From Gordonia sihwensis NBRC 108236 (GTDB lineage: Bacteria > Actinomycetota > Actinomycetes > Mycobacteriales > Mycobacteriaceae): a stretch of 58,663 bases of DNA. The DNA is taken from assembly GCF_000333035.1 (NCBI RefSeq), contig NZ_BANU01000035.1, forward strand, positions 1 to 58,663, written 5' to 3'. Under the pieces are notes generated by a model. That model saw only the letters and a list, made by a program, of their open reading frames with translations, was not told where the DNA came from and did not search any database. Positions 38,351 through 46,924 of this stretch are shown here, in pieces. The translations under genes and the position numbers were made by a program. The stretch's first letter is position 1, and each line of letters begins with the position of its first letter.

Positions 38351-39175
38351 CTAGGACTGGCCGACCTCGAAGCGGGTGAACGCGACGACGGTGGCGCCGG
38401 CCTCGTCCAGGATCGCCTTCACGGTCTTCTTCGAGTCGGTGACCGACGGCTGGTCGACCAGGACGACGTCCTTGTAGAAGCCGTTGACGCGGCCCTCGAC
38501 GATCTTCGGGAGCGCCTGCTCGGGCTTGCCCTCGGCCTTGGCGGTCTCCTCGGCGATACGACGCTCGTTCTCGACGACGTCCGCGGGGACCTCCTCGCGG
38601 CTGGCGTACTTGGCGCGCAGCGCGGCGACCTGCATGGCGGCGCCGCGAGCGGCCTCCGCGGCGGTGTCGCCCTCGCCGGTGTAGGAGACCAGGACGCCGA
38701 CGGCGGGCGGCAGGTCCGAGGCACGCTTGTGCAGGTAGACGGCCACCGGGCCGTCGTACGACGCGACGCGGCGCAGGACCAGCTTCTCGCCGATCTTGGC
38801 CGAGAGCGCCTCGACGGCGTCGGCGACGGTGCCGTCGCCGAGCTTCGCGGCGAGCAGAGCGTCGACGTCGTTGCTGCGCAGCTCGATGGCCGCACCCAGG
38901 ATGTCGTCGGCGAGCTTCTGGAACTCGTCGTTCTTGGCGACGAAGTCGGTCTCGCTGTTGAGCTCGATCATGACGCCGTCACGGGCGGCGACCAGACCCT
39001 CGGCGGTGGAGCGCTCGGCACGCTTGCCGACGTCCTTGGCGCCCTTGATGCGCAGCTCTTCGACCGCCTTGTCGAAGTCGCCGTCGTTGTTCGCGAGGGC
39101 GTTCTTGCAGTCGAGCATGCCCGAACCGGTCATTTCGCGCAGACGCTTGACGTCCGCCGCGGTGTAGTTCGCCAT
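38351..39175 (-). CDS. tsf: Elongation factor Ts
   Basis: Nucleotide exchange factor for EF-Tu. The product is 274 residues. The N-terminal UBA-like domain is [24 protein letters not shown], then [19 protein letters not shown] and [13 protein letters not shown] contact EF-Tu. ATG at 39175 follows AGGAGGGTCGCCACCT. It is 125 bases downstream of rpsB, with a long perfect palindrome in the gap, the usual rpsB-tsf pairing. Confidence 0.97.
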   Translation of the reverse strand: MANYTAADVKRLREMTGSGMLDCKNALANNDGDFDKAVEELRIKGAKDVGKRAERSTAEGLVAARDGVMIELNSETDFVAKNDEFQKLADDILGAAIELRSNDVDALLAAKLGDGTVADAVEALSAKIGEKLVLRRVASYDGPVAVYLHKRASDLPPAVGVLVSYTGEGDTAAEAARGAAMQVAALRAKYASREEVPADVVENERRIAEETAKAEGKPEQALPKIVEGRVNGFYKDVVLVDQPSVTDSKKTVKAILDEAGATVVAFTRFEVGQS

Positions 39176-39218
39176 AGGTGGCGACCCTCCTTTGTCGATT
39201 TGTGATCGAGAGACAAGA

Positions 39219-39250
39219 TTCTCCGGCGGGGTGATCACCCCGCCGGAGAA
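39219..39250. repeat. Perfect 32-base palindrome between rpsB and tsf
   Basis: Left arm TTCTCCGGCGGGGTGA (39219-39234) and right arm TCACCCCGCCGGAGAA (39235-39250) are exact reverse complements with no spacer; the centre is TGATCA. A GGGCCC direct repeat adjoins it (39253-39287). As RNA it would form a very stable hairpin that could attenuate tsf relative to rpsB, or be an RNase or protein site. No T-run follows. Confidence 0.75.
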
Positions 39251-39300
39251 GGGGCCCGGCTCATCGTGCTCGGGGCCCGTTTCCTGCTTCTCGGCAGTTC

Positions 39301-40131
39301 TTATTCTGCGGCCGGAGCCTCGGTGGCGCCATCGGTGGCCGGTGCGGCCGCCGGAGCGGTCGCCTCAGCCAGGAGTTCCTGCTCCCACTCCGCCAGCGGC
39401 TCGCCCTCGCCGGCCTCCGGCTTGGCGTCGCCCGCGGTCTGGCCGGCACGCGCCTGAACGCCCTCGGCGACGGCCGAGGCGATCACGCGGGTCAGCAGAG
39501 CGGCGCTGCGGATCGCATCGTCGTTCGCCGGGATCGGGTAGTCGACGACGTCCGGATCGCAGTTGGTGTCCAGGATCGCGATGACCGGGATGTTCAGCTT
39601 GCGAGCCTCACCGACGGCGATGTGCTCCTTGTTGGTGTCGACGATCCACACGGCCGAGGGAACCTTGGCCATGTCGCGGATACCGCCGAGCGTGCGCTCC
39701 AGCTTGTTCTTCTCACGCGTGAGCATGAGGATTTCCTTCTTGGTGCGACCCTCGAAGCCACCGGTCTGCTCCATGGTCTCCAGCTCCTTCATCCGCTGGA
39801 GACGCTTGTGCACGGTGTTGAAGTTGGTGAGCATGCCACCGAGCCAACGCTGGTTCACGTACGGCATGCCGACGCGGGTGGCCTCGGCGGCGATCGACTC
39901 CTGAGCCTGCTTCTTGGTGCCGACGAACAGGATGGTGCCGCCGTGGGCGACGGTCTCCTTGACGAACTCGTAGGCGCGGTCGATGTACGACAGCGTCTGC
40001 TGCAGGTCGATGATGTAGATGCCGTTGCGGTCGGTGAAGATGAAACGCTTCATCTTCGGGTTCCAACGGCGGGTCTGATGCCCGAAGTGTGCGCCGCTGT
40101 CAAGCAGCTGCTTCATGGTCACGACAGCCAT
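39301..40131 (-). CDS. rpsB: 30S ribosomal protein S2
   Basis: Product of 276 residues. Core S2 sequence: [67 protein letters not shown], and [15 protein letters not shown] near the end of the conserved domain. A 45-residue Ala/Glu-rich C-terminal extension ([20 protein letters not shown]) is typical of Actinobacteria. ATG at 40131 follows AGAGAGGACAT. The upstream leader of about 150 bases holds a two-tier hairpin and a candidate promoter. Confidence 0.97.
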   Translation of the reverse strand: MAVVTMKQLLDSGAHFGHQTRRWNPKMKRFIFTDRNGIYIIDLQQTLSYIDRAYEFVKETVAHGGTILFVGTKKQAQESIAAEATRVGMPYVNQRWLGGMLTNFNTVHKRLQRMKELETMEQTGGFEGRTKKEILMLTREKNKLERTLGGIRDMAKVPSAVWIVDTNKEHIAVGEARKLNIPVIAILDTNCDPDVVDYPIPANDDAIRSAALLTRVIASAVAEGVQARAGQTAGDAKPEAGEGEPLAEWEQELLAEATAPAAAPATDGATEAPAAE

Positions 40132-40200
40132 GAATATGTCCTCTCTCGCAGTTGTCACCGGCGCTCGGGTCGAGCTCCGGTCCTGGCGCCCGCCATCGGC

Positions 40201-40234
40201 GAACACACCCGGAGGTATCCGGGACCGCGTGTTC
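40201..40234 (-). promoter_or_regulatory. Two-tier hairpin in the rpsB leader
   Basis: Inner stem CCCGGA/TCCGGG (40208-40213 with 40218-40223, four-base loop) is nested inside outer arms GAACAC (40201-40206) and GTGTTC (40229-40234). It lies about 70 bases upstream of the rpsB ATG. It could be an autoregulatory r-protein leader; this is inference. Confidence 0.45.
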
Positions 40235-40291
40235 CGATGTAGCTTCTCGCGGGCGCGCGAAGTCACCCAAGACATGCCTGGGTGCGTCGCC

Positions 40292-40321
40292 AGACTACTC
40301 CGATGCGCGATCACCAGCCAA
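40292..40321 (-). promoter_or_regulatory. Candidate sigma-A promoter of rpsB-tsf
   Basis: On the minus strand TTGGCT (40321-40316) and TAGTCT (40297-40292) are separated by 18 bases. This would give a leader of about 150 bases before rpsB, containing the hairpin at 40201-40234. Confidence 0.45.
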
Positions 40322-40408
40322 ATCAGCGTCTCGGGCGACGACGGCCGCGCGACACGCCGATGGAGCCGAACCTCCGCGCCGTGCGTCTAAGTCCTATGAG
40401 GAGGTCCT

Positions 40409-40924
40409 ATGAGGAGTCTCGACACCCGGCGTCGCGCCACCGCCATCGCGCTGGTGTGCGCGAGCGCGCTGCCTGCCGGCCCCGGCGCGGCGTCCGCGCA
40501 GCGTGCGTATCACTGGCCGCTGGCCCCGCGCCCGCCCGTGGTCCGCGGATTCGATCCGCCGGCTGAGCGCTGGCTCGCCGGGCACCGCGGCGTCGACCTG
40601 GGAGCACCCGCCGAGTCCGCGGTGGTCGCGGCCCGCGCCGGAACGGTCACCTTCGCCGGACCCGTCGCCGGCCGTTCCACCGTCACGGTGCTGCACCCCG
40701 ACGGGATCAGCACCACGTATGAGCCGGTGGTGCCCCGCGTGCGTCGCGGCGAGCACATCCGAACCGGTCAGCTGGTCGGTGTGCTGCAAACCGGTCACGA
40801 GGGGTGCTCCGCGACGGCCTGCCTTCATTGGGGCGCTCGTCGCGGCAGCGGGCGGAGCGTCCGCTACCTCAACCCGCTGAGCCTGCTCGGGTTGTCGACC
40901 GTGCGGCTCAAACCACCCCGCTGA
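40409..40924 (+). CDS. Secreted M23-family (LytM) peptidase-like protein
   Basis: Product of 171 residues with a signal peptide (cleavage near ASA-QR, residue 30). The LytM domain has HRGVD (His59, Asp63) as the H-x3-D zinc motif and TACLHWG at the place of the usual HxH. The outer His is kept (His140) but the first position is Cys138. It may be a peptidoglycan endopeptidase or a degenerate LytM that only activates amidases. ATG at 40409 follows AGGAGGTCCT. It is divergent from rpsB, like Rv2891, and converges on xerC. Confidence 0.85.
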   Translation: MRSLDTRRRATAIALVCASALPAGPGAASAQRAYHWPLAPRPPVVRGFDPPAERWLAGHRGVDLGAPAESAVVAARAGTVTFAGPVAGRSTVTVLHPDGISTTYEPVVPRVRRGEHIRTGQLVGVLQTGHEGCSATACLHWGARRGSGRSVRYLNPLSLLGLSTVRLKPPR

Positions 40925-40956
40925 CGCTGCCGGGTCGGTGATGCAGCCGGTCTCAT

Positions 40957-41871
40957 TCACGACCGCGGGTGCGCCTGTTTGTGGACCGCGCGCAGTCGTT
41001 CCACGCTGACGTGCGTGTACAGCTGCGTGGTCGACAACGACGAGTGCCCCAGCAGTTCCTGCACCACCCGCAGATCGGCGCCTCCCTCCAGCAAGTGGGT
41101 GGCCGCACTGTGACGCAGTGCGTGCGGGCCCACCGACCGTCCCGCAGCCTCGGTGGCCCGATGCACCACCGTGCGCGCCATCCGCTGATCGAGCCGTCCT
41201 CCCCTGACGCCGACGAACAGGGCCTCCCCCGAGGCGGCGGTCGCGAGCGCCGGGCGCCCACGGCGGCGCCAGGCGTCCAGCGCCGATGCGGCAGGCGCAC
41301 CGTACGGCACCACCCGCTGCTTGTCGCCCTTGCCGATCACCCGGATCGCGCGGCGATCGTCGTCGACATCGCCGACGTCGAGCCCGCACAGTTCTCCGAC
41401 ACGGATGCCGCAGCCGTAGAGCAGTTCGAGAACCGCACGGTCGCGCAGCGATACCGGGTCGTCGGACGAGGGTCCGTCCGGCGCGGCGGAGTCGACCCGT
41501 CGCACCGTCGCCTCGATCGCGTCCGCGGCTTCCTCGGGAGCAAGCACCGCCGGCAGCACCCGGCGCGCCTTGGGCGCCTGGAGGCGCACCGCGGGGTCGA
41601 CGGACATCTCGCCTTCGCGCGTGGCCCATTCGCAGAACGTCTTGACCGACGACACCCGGCGCGCGACGGTGGTCCGCGCGGCGCCGCGGCGCGAGATCTC
41701 CGCCAGCCAGGCGCGGAGCAGGTCGAGATCGACGTCGGTGAGCCGAACTCCGCGCGCACCGGCGAACGCCGTGAGGCCGCGGATGTCGGCGAGATAGGCA
41801 CGAACGGTGTGCTCACTGCGCCCGGACTCGTATCGCAGGTGCGCTGCGAAGCGATCGAGGAGGTCGGCCAT
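40957..41871 (-). CDS. xerC: Tyrosine recombinase XerC
   Basis: Resolves chromosome dimers at dif with XerD. The product is 304 residues. It has an N-terminal SAM-like DNA-binding domain ([27 protein letters not shown]) and a catalytic domain with Arg157 (GIRVGEL), Lys181, His250 and Arg253 ([29 protein letters not shown]), His276 and the nucleophile Tyr285 (LYTHVS). Flanked by housekeeping genes and full length, it is the cellular recombinase, not a phage integrase. Its position equals Rv2894c. Confidence 0.95.
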   Translation of the reverse strand: MADLLDRFAAHLRYESGRSEHTVRAYLADIRGLTAFAGARGVRLTDVDLDLLRAWLAEISRRGAARTTVARRVSSVKTFCEWATREGEMSVDPAVRLQAPKARRVLPAVLAPEEAADAIEATVRRVDSAAPDGPSSDDPVSLRDRAVLELLYGCGIRVGELCGLDVGDVDDDRRAIRVIGKGDKQRVVPYGAPAASALDAWRRRGRPALATAASGEALFVGVRGGRLDQRMARTVVHRATEAAGRSVGPHALRHSAATHLLEGGADLRVVQELLGHSSLSTTQLYTHVSVERLRAVHKQAHPRS

Positions 41872-41877
41872 GACTCG

Positions 41878-41883
41878 ATCCTA
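41878..41883 (-). promoter_or_regulatory. -10 hexamer TAGGAT of a probable leaderless xerC promoter
   Basis: On the minus strand TAGGAT lies six bases before the xerC ATG (41871), with no SD between. Confidence 0.55.
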
Positions 41884-41932
41884 AAGTCTCACCACATGCA
41901 CCACATAGACCTCAGCAGCATCAGCGGGCGGA

Positions 41933-43135
41933 TCACGGCAGCGGGGTCGCCCGTGCGGCGGAGCCCCGCGCGGCGATGTCCGCGACTCCCACCGCCGCGG
42001 CCAGGAGCGCGACGAGTCCCGCGAACACCAGGCCCGATTCCCGCAGTCCGATGGCGAGCGACAGTGCGCCGACACCGATGGCCGGCACGGCGAGCATGAG
42101 GTACAGGCCCGCGAAGAAGGCCGAGGACACCGCACCGCGCTGGGCGGGATCGACGCGCTCCACGGTCGCCGCGAGCCCGGCGTTGACGCACAGACCGGCG
42201 GATACGCCGAGGACGATCGGCGCGATCAGCAGCGCGGCGAGCGATTCGGCGGAGAGCGCCACCGCGAGAACGGCGGCCGCGACCACCAGTCCGCCGCATC
42301 CGGCCTGCATGGCTGCGCGCGACGAGATCCGGCGCGCGACGAACTGACCGACGACCATGAACGCGAATGCGAGGAAGACCACCAGCCCCGCCACAGTGTG
42401 CGAACCGATGCCGAGGTAGCGCACCAGGAACAGGGCCGACACCGCGGTGAGGACACCGCACACGGCGAACCCCGCGCCCGCGGCGAGGACGCCCCGGACG
42501 AACGCTCCGCGGATCGGTGCGGGAACGGTCAGTCGCGGCGCCTGCAGTCGCAGCGGCGCGGGGTCGGCCGGGGCCGGCGTGAACGCACGGAGTGTGACGA
42601 ACGCCAGTACCGACAGCCCCAGGTGCACCGCGTACGGCAGCGTCAGCGGAGCCGACGAGAGATCGGCGACGACCCCGGCGAAGAGGGTGCCGACACCGAG
42701 GCCGCCGGTGTTGACGGCGATCGCGAGCATTCCTGCGCGCGCCTTGTCTGCGGGACCGAACAGATCGATCACCGCGGCCGTGCCGGTGCCGCTCATCAGT
42801 CCGGCACTCAGTCCCGACACGATCCGGGCCGCGATCAGCAGCGGAAGCGACAGCGGCAGCAAGAACATGACCGCACTGATCACGGCGAGGACCAGGGCGG
42901 TCAGCAGGATCGGGCGGCGGCCGATCTGATCGGACAGCCGTCCGAAGACGATGAGCGCGAACATCACGCCGAAGGCGTAGACGGCGAACAGGATCGTCAC
43001 CGTGAACTCGGTGAAGTCGAGCCGCTGCGAATAGAGCGAGTACAGCGGGGTGGGAAGGGTGGTCCCCATCATCGTGACCAGGAAGGCGAAGGCCGTCGCC
43101 AGGACGGCTCCCCGCCGCGCGGGCGCGGAAATCAT
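41933..43135 (-). CDS. MFS transporter, 12-TM drug-efflux type
   Basis: Product of 400 residues with twelve hydrophobic segments. Major facilitator motif A is GRLSDQIGRRPILL (loop 2-3), and GLSAGLMSGTGTAAVIDLF and VNTGGLGVGTLFAG are typical of efflux pumps of the DHA1 group. I chose ATG at 43135, which has GGAG five to eight bases upstream; ATG at 43162 falls in an operator-like repeat. A paralogous role with the neighbouring divergent MFS gene is possible. The substrate is unknown. Confidence 0.87.
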   Translation of the reverse strand: MISAPARRGAVLATAFAFLVTMMGTTLPTPLYSLYSQRLDFTEFTVTILFAVYAFGVMFALIVFGRLSDQIGRRPILLTALVLAVISAVMFLLPLSLPLLIAARIVSGLSAGLMSGTGTAAVIDLFGPADKARAGMLAIAVNTGGLGVGTLFAGVVADLSSAPLTLPYAVHLGLSVLAFVTLRAFTPAPADPAPLRLQAPRLTVPAPIRGAFVRGVLAAGAGFAVCGVLTAVSALFLVRYLGIGSHTVAGLVVFLAFAFMVVGQFVARRISSRAAMQAGCGGLVVAAAVLAVALSAESLAALLIAPIVLGVSAGLCVNAGLAATVERVDPAQRGAVSSAFFAGLYLMLAVPAIGVGALSLAIGLRESGLVFAGLVALLAAAVGVADIAARGSAARATPLP

Positions 43136-43155
43136 GAACACTCCACCATTCGCTG

Positions 43156-43191
43156 AGAACATGCGTTGACTATTCAGAACATGCGTTGACT
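43156..43191. repeat. 16-base direct repeat, 20-base period, upstream of the MFS gene
   Basis: AGAACATGCGTTGACT occurs at 43156-43171 and 43176-43191. The 20-base period places both copies on the same face of the DNA, as tandem operators would be. It lies 21-56 bases upstream of the chosen MFS start. No regulator gene is adjacent. Confidence 0.65.
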
Positions 43192-43266
43192 GGGCGACCG
43201 TCGACGAGACAAAGCGGTTCGTAAAGGAAGCTAGCAGCGGATGCCGGTGTGGTATCCCCCACTCGT

Positions 43267-43300
43267 GCGAAAAGTACTTAACCTCGGTTACCTATTTCGC
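43267..43300. promoter_or_regulatory. Nested inverted repeats upstream of the second MFS gene
   Basis: TAACC-tc-GGTTA (43279-43290) sits between GCGAAA (43267-43272) and TTTCGC (43295-43300). The dyad has the size of a MarR- or TetR-type operator and is about 80 bases before the GTG at 43369. The regulator is unknown. Confidence 0.4.
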
Positions 43301-43368
43301 GCTAAGTTTCCTGATGCCTCGCGTTCCCCGGCCTGGCGTCATCCTTCTTTCGAAAGCTCCACCGCCCC

Positions 43369-44826
43369 GTGACATCCCCCAGTACCTCCGCCGACCACCA
43401 CGACACGGCCGAACACCCGCGCCTGGCCGTCGCAATCCTCTGCGCCGCCGGAATCGTGGTGGCGCTGATGCAGACGATCATCGTGCCGCTGATCCCCGAC
43501 CTGCCGGCCATCCTCGGCACCTCACCGACCAATGCGTCCTGGGCGCTGACGATCACGCTGCTCGTCGGTGCGGTGGTGACGCCCATCTCGGGCCGCCTCG
43601 GCGACATGATCGGCAAGCGGCTGGTCCTCATCGCCAGTCTCGGCGCGGTAGCGGCGGGATCGGTCGTCTGCGCGCTCTCGTCGGGGCTGGCACTGTTCCT
43701 CATCGGACGCGGAGTTCAGGGTCTGGGCATCGGCACCATCGCGGTCGGCATCAGCCTGATGCGCGACATCGTGCCCCCGGCGCGCCTCGGCTCGTCCATC
43801 GGCGCGATGTCGGCCTCGCTCGGCGTCGGCGGATCACTCGGCCTCCCGTTCGCCGCGGTGATCGCCCAGCAGGTGAGCTGGCACGCACTGTTCTGGGTGA
43901 GCGCGGCGGTCGGCGTGATCGCCGCGTCGGCCGTCGCGGCGGCCGTCCCGCGCAGTTCGATCGCCACGGGCGGGCGCTTCGACCTGGTGGGCGCGATCGG
44001 GCTCACCGTCCTGCTGAGCTGCATTCTGCTCGCTCTCTCCAAGGGCGACGCCTGGGGCTGGTCGAGCCCGGCCGTGCTCGGCCTGTTCGCCGCGTTCGTC
44101 GTCTCCTCGGCGCTGTGGTGGCGATGGGAGAAGCGCGTGGACAATCCGCTGATCGACCTCGCCACCAGCATTCGACGTCCCATCCTGCTGACCAACATCG
44201 CCTCCGTCGCCACCGGTTTCGCGTTCTACGCCATGCAGATCATGCCGATCCAGGTGCTCGAGGCCCCGACCTCCACCCAGACCGGCGTCGGACTGACCAT
44301 CGTGGAGGCCAGCCTCGTGCTGATGCCCTCCGGGCTGGTGATGTTCGCGTTCTCCTACGTCAGCGCGTGGATGACGCGGCGCTTCGGCGCACGGGTCTCA
44401 CTGGCCTCCGGCGGCGTGGTGATCGGCGTCGGTTACCTGGGCTTCCTGCTGATGATCGCGGGACCCTGGCATCCGACGTGGGGATTCATGGTCATCGTGA
44501 ACTGCTTCGTCGGTGCCGGCCTGGGCGTCGCGTATTCGGCGATGCCCGCCCTCATCATGGACTGGGTCCCGGTGACGCAGACCGGGGAGGCCAACGGCGT
44601 CAACGCACTGATGCGATCGGTCGGCACGTCCACTGCGACGGCCGTGATCGGCATGATCCTGGCCGCGTCCGTCGAGACCGTCTCGACGACCGGCGGGGCC
44701 GTCGCCGTACCCTCCACGGACGCCTATGTGTGGGCGTCGATCGTCGCGCTCGTCACGTGTGCCCTGGCGACTGTCGCCGCGCTGGGCGTGCCCGCGAGCC
44801 GGCTCCGCGACGAACGCGTCGTCTGA
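43369..44826 (+). CDS. MFS transporter, 14-TM EmrB/QacA (DHA2) type
   Basis: Product of 485 residues with about 14 hydrophobic segments. It has ALMQTIIVPLIPDLP in TM1, motif A GRLGDMIGKRLVLI, and RGVQGLGIGTIAVGISLMRDI. The Asp expected in TM1 of many DHA2 drug/proton antiporters is absent (ALMQTIIVPLIP), so its specificity may differ from QacA. The start GTG at 43369 has no clear SD; the true start could differ slightly. It converges on the siderophore-interacting protein with 12 bases between stops. The substrate is unknown. Confidence 0.85.
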   Translation: MTSPSTSADHHDTAEHPRLAVAILCAAGIVVALMQTIIVPLIPDLPAILGTSPTNASWALTITLLVGAVVTPISGRLGDMIGKRLVLIASLGAVAAGSVVCALSSGLALFLIGRGVQGLGIGTIAVGISLMRDIVPPARLGSSIGAMSASLGVGGSLGLPFAAVIAQQVSWHALFWVSAAVGVIAASAVAAAVPRSSIATGGRFDLVGAIGLTVLLSCILLALSKGDAWGWSSPAVLGLFAAFVVSSALWWRWEKRVDNPLIDLATSIRRPILLTNIASVATGFAFYAMQIMPIQVLEAPTSTQTGVGLTIVEASLVLMPSGLVMFAFSYVSAWMTRRFGARVSLASGGVVIGVGYLGFLLMIAGPWHPTWGFMVIVNCFVGAGLGVAYSAMPALIMDWVPVTQTGEANGVNALMRSVGTSTATAVIGMILAASVETVSTTGGAVAVPSTDAYVWASIVALVTCALATVAALGVPASRLRDERVV

Positions 44827-44838
44827 GCCGCCCGCCCG

Positions 44839-45696
44839 TCACACGTGCGATTCGGCCTTGCGCAGTTCGGCCTTCCACTGGCGGAAGCCCTCTTCGGTGC
44901 GGCCTCGGCGCCAGTAGCCGGAGATCGACGCCGCGCGCTTGGCGCTCACGCCACGTTCCTTCCGCACGTAGCCGCGCAGATTCTTCATCACCGCCTGTGC
45001 CTCGCCGTGGATGAACACCTGCGGTTCACCGTCGAGCCACTGCGCGGCGCGCACCGCGGCGATGACCGGCGCGTTGTCGCCCGACCGGTCGTCGGGGGCC
45101 TCGTTGGACGGCGCCCCGCGATGCACCCAGGTGATCTCGGCACCGGCGGGAGCGGTCAGCTCCACCTCGTCCTCGGGGCCGGCGACCTCGATGAACACCT
45201 TGGCCACCGCGTCCTGCGGCATCGCTTCGAGCGCCGCGGCCAGCGCGGGCAGGCCGGCTTCGTCCGACACCAGCAGGTGCCAGGGCGCGTCGGCTATGGG
45301 CCGGTAGCCGCTGCCCGGTCCCAGGAGGGTCACCGATTCGCCCGGCCGCACGCCTGCGGCCCACGGTCCGGCGACGCCCTCGTCACCGTGGACCACGAAG
45401 TCGATCGCCAATTCCGCGGCGTCCGGCCGGTAGTGACGGACCGTGTACGTGCGCAGGATCGGCTGCTGTTCGGCGGGATACGTGTCCCGGATCGCGTCCA
45501 TGTCGACCGGCCGCGGGTAATCGACGCCCTCGGGTGCGAAGACGATCTTCACGTACATGTCGGTGTCGTGGTGACCGTCCTGTCCGCCCGCGGGGCGGAA
45601 GGCGGCGAACTCGTCACCGCCCAGCCACACGCGCACCATGTGCGGGGTCAGCCGCTCTGTCCGCAGGACCGTCAACGTGGTCACCGGCTTCGCCAT
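44839..45696 (-). CDS. viuB: Siderophore-interacting protein (ViuB/SIP flavoreductase)
   Basis: Releases iron from ferric siderophores by reduction, using FAD and NAD(P)H. The product is 285 residues. The FAD-binding motif is RTYTVRHY (82-89), followed by DFVVHGDEGVAGPWAAGVRPGESVTLLGPGSG and the C-terminal reductase domain with VFIHGEAQAVMKNLRGYVRKERGV and SGYWRRGRTEEGFR. Corresponds by position to Rv2895c. ATG at 45696 follows GAGGAGAC. A candidate iron box lies 23-41 bases upstream, so it should be induced by iron starvation, in parallel with hmuTUV. Confidence 0.93.
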   Translation of the reverse strand: MAKPVTTLTVLRTERLTPHMVRVWLGGDEFAAFRPAGGQDGHHDTDMYVKIVFAPEGVDYPRPVDMDAIRDTYPAEQQPILRTYTVRHYRPDAAELAIDFVVHGDEGVAGPWAAGVRPGESVTLLGPGSGYRPIADAPWHLLVSDEAGLPALAAALEAMPQDAVAKVFIEVAGPEDEVELTAPAGAEITWVHRGAPSNEAPDDRSGDNAPVIAAVRAAQWLDGEPQVFIHGEAQAVMKNLRGYVRKERGVSAKRAASISGYWRRGRTEEGFRQWKAELRKAESHV

Positions 45697-45718
45697 CTGG
45701 TCTCCTCTTTCGGCACAA

Positions 45719-45737
45719 CAAGATTAGGGCATCCTAA
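45719..45737 (-). promoter_or_regulatory. Candidate IdeR/DtxR iron box upstream of viuB
   Basis: On the minus strand TTAGGATGCCCTAATCTTG matches 14 of 19 positions of the TWAGGTWAGSCTWACCTWA consensus. It is 23-41 bases before the viuB ATG. Confidence 0.6.
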
Positions 45738-45793
45738 GATGCTCGCTCCATCGTAGGCGTCCCCCGACGTTCCCACCACCGGCGGTGTCCCAC

Positions 45794-46924
45794 TCATCGA
45801 GCTCCTAACCGCCACGTGCCGTCGGAGCCGGCGACATGACCGGACAGATCGAGCGCCGCGAGGGCCCGAAGGACGTCGTCGATCGGCAGCCCCGCGGCGA
45901 ACGCGATCTCGTCAACGGTCAGACCGCCGCGCGCGGGCAGCGCCTCCACCACGCGCAGCTGATCCGGACGCAGATCGTCGGTGCGGCGGCGCGGTGCCGC
46001 CTCCCGCGTGTCGCATCCGTCCGGGCTCGCGAGCGAGATCGCGGCGCCCGAATCGGCGACCAGCACGGCGTCGCCGTCGGCGATCATGGCGTTGGCACCC
46101 ACCGAGGTGGCGCTGGTGACCGACCCGGGCACCGCCCCGAGCGGCCGGCCCAGCCGTTTGGCCCACGCCGCGGTGTTGGCCGCGCCCGACCGCCGTCCGG
46201 CCTCCACCACGATCACCGCGGACGAGAACGCCGCGACCAGACGATTCCGGGTGAGGAATCGATGTTTGGCCGCGGATGTGCCCGGCGGATACTCGCTGAC
46301 GACGAGCCCGGTCTCGGCGATCCGGTGCAGCAACTGCGCGTGCCCGGACGGATACGTGCGGTCGATGCCGCACGCGAGGACGGCCACGGTGGTGCCTCCC
46401 GCACCGAGCGCTCCGCGATGCGCTGCCCCGTCGATCCCGTACGCCCCACCCGACACCACCGACCAGCCCTCGTCCGCCAGCGCGGCCGCCATCGCTCCGG
46501 CGACGTGATCGCCGTACGACGATGAGGCGCGCGAACCGACCAGCGCCATCGACCTGCCCACCGCGTCACCGCACGAGGCCGGCCCCCGCACCCAGAGTGC
46601 GAGCGGAGCTCCGCCCCGCGCGGCACTGTCCGCCTGATCGAGCGCCAGCAGCTGCCATCCGGGCCAGTCCGGATCGTCTCTGGTGAGCAGGCGCGCACCG
46701 ATGCGCTCACACCTGGCCAGGTCCTCCGCCGCGGTGTCGGTCGCGGCGCGCGCCTGGGTGGGTGCCAGAACGCCGCGGTGCGCGGCGGGAACCTTCCGCG
46801 AACGAACCGCCGCGGCGGCGCCCAGCGGGCCGAGTTCGGCCACCAACGCGATCAGTGCCGCACACGGCGGCTCGGCCACCGCCGCGAGGTATGCCCACGC
46901 GCGGGCCGCCTGGTCGTCGGTCAC
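45794..46924 (-). CDS. dprA: DNA processing protein DprA/Smf
   Basis: Binds incoming single-stranded DNA and loads RecA during transformation. The product is 376 residues. The Rossmann-like core has ALVGSRASSSYGDHVAGAMAAALADEGWSVVSGGAYGIDGAAHRGAL, LACGIDRTYPSGH, SEYPPGTSAAKHRFLTRNRLVAAFSSAVIVVEAG and AVPGSVTSATSVGAN, then a C-terminal winged-helix domain. GTG at 46924 overlaps the comM stop by four bases. Its presence does not prove competence; DprA is widespread. Corresponds to Rv2896c. Confidence 0.94.
   Translation of the reverse strand: MTDDQAARAWAYLAAVAEPPCAALIALVAELGPLGAAAAVRSRKVPAAHRGVLAPTQARAATDTAAEDLARCERIGARLLTRDDPDWPGWQLLALDQADSAARGGAPLALWVRGPASCGDAVGRSMALVGSRASSSYGDHVAGAMAAALADEGWSVVSGGAYGIDGAAHRGALGAGGTTVAVLACGIDRTYPSGHAQLLHRIAETGLVVSEYPPGTSAAKHRFLTRNRLVAAFSSAVIVVEAGRRSGAANTAAWAKRLGRPLGAVPGSVTSATSVGANAMIADGDAVLVADSGAAISLASPDGCDTREAAPRRRTDDLRPDQLRVVEALPARGGLTVDEIAFAAGLPIDDVLRALAALDLSGHVAGSDGTWRLGAR

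Noticed and set aside
43135..43162. Earlier ATG (43162) for the 12-TM MFS transporter
   Set aside because: It falls inside the upstream direct repeat and has no SD, while ATG at 43135 has GGAG at good spacing.
43279..43297. A third iron box near the 14-TM MFS gene (TTAACCTCGGTTACCTATT)
   Set aside because: Only about 8 of 19 positions match the IdeR consensus in the best register; it fits better as a separate short inverted repeat.
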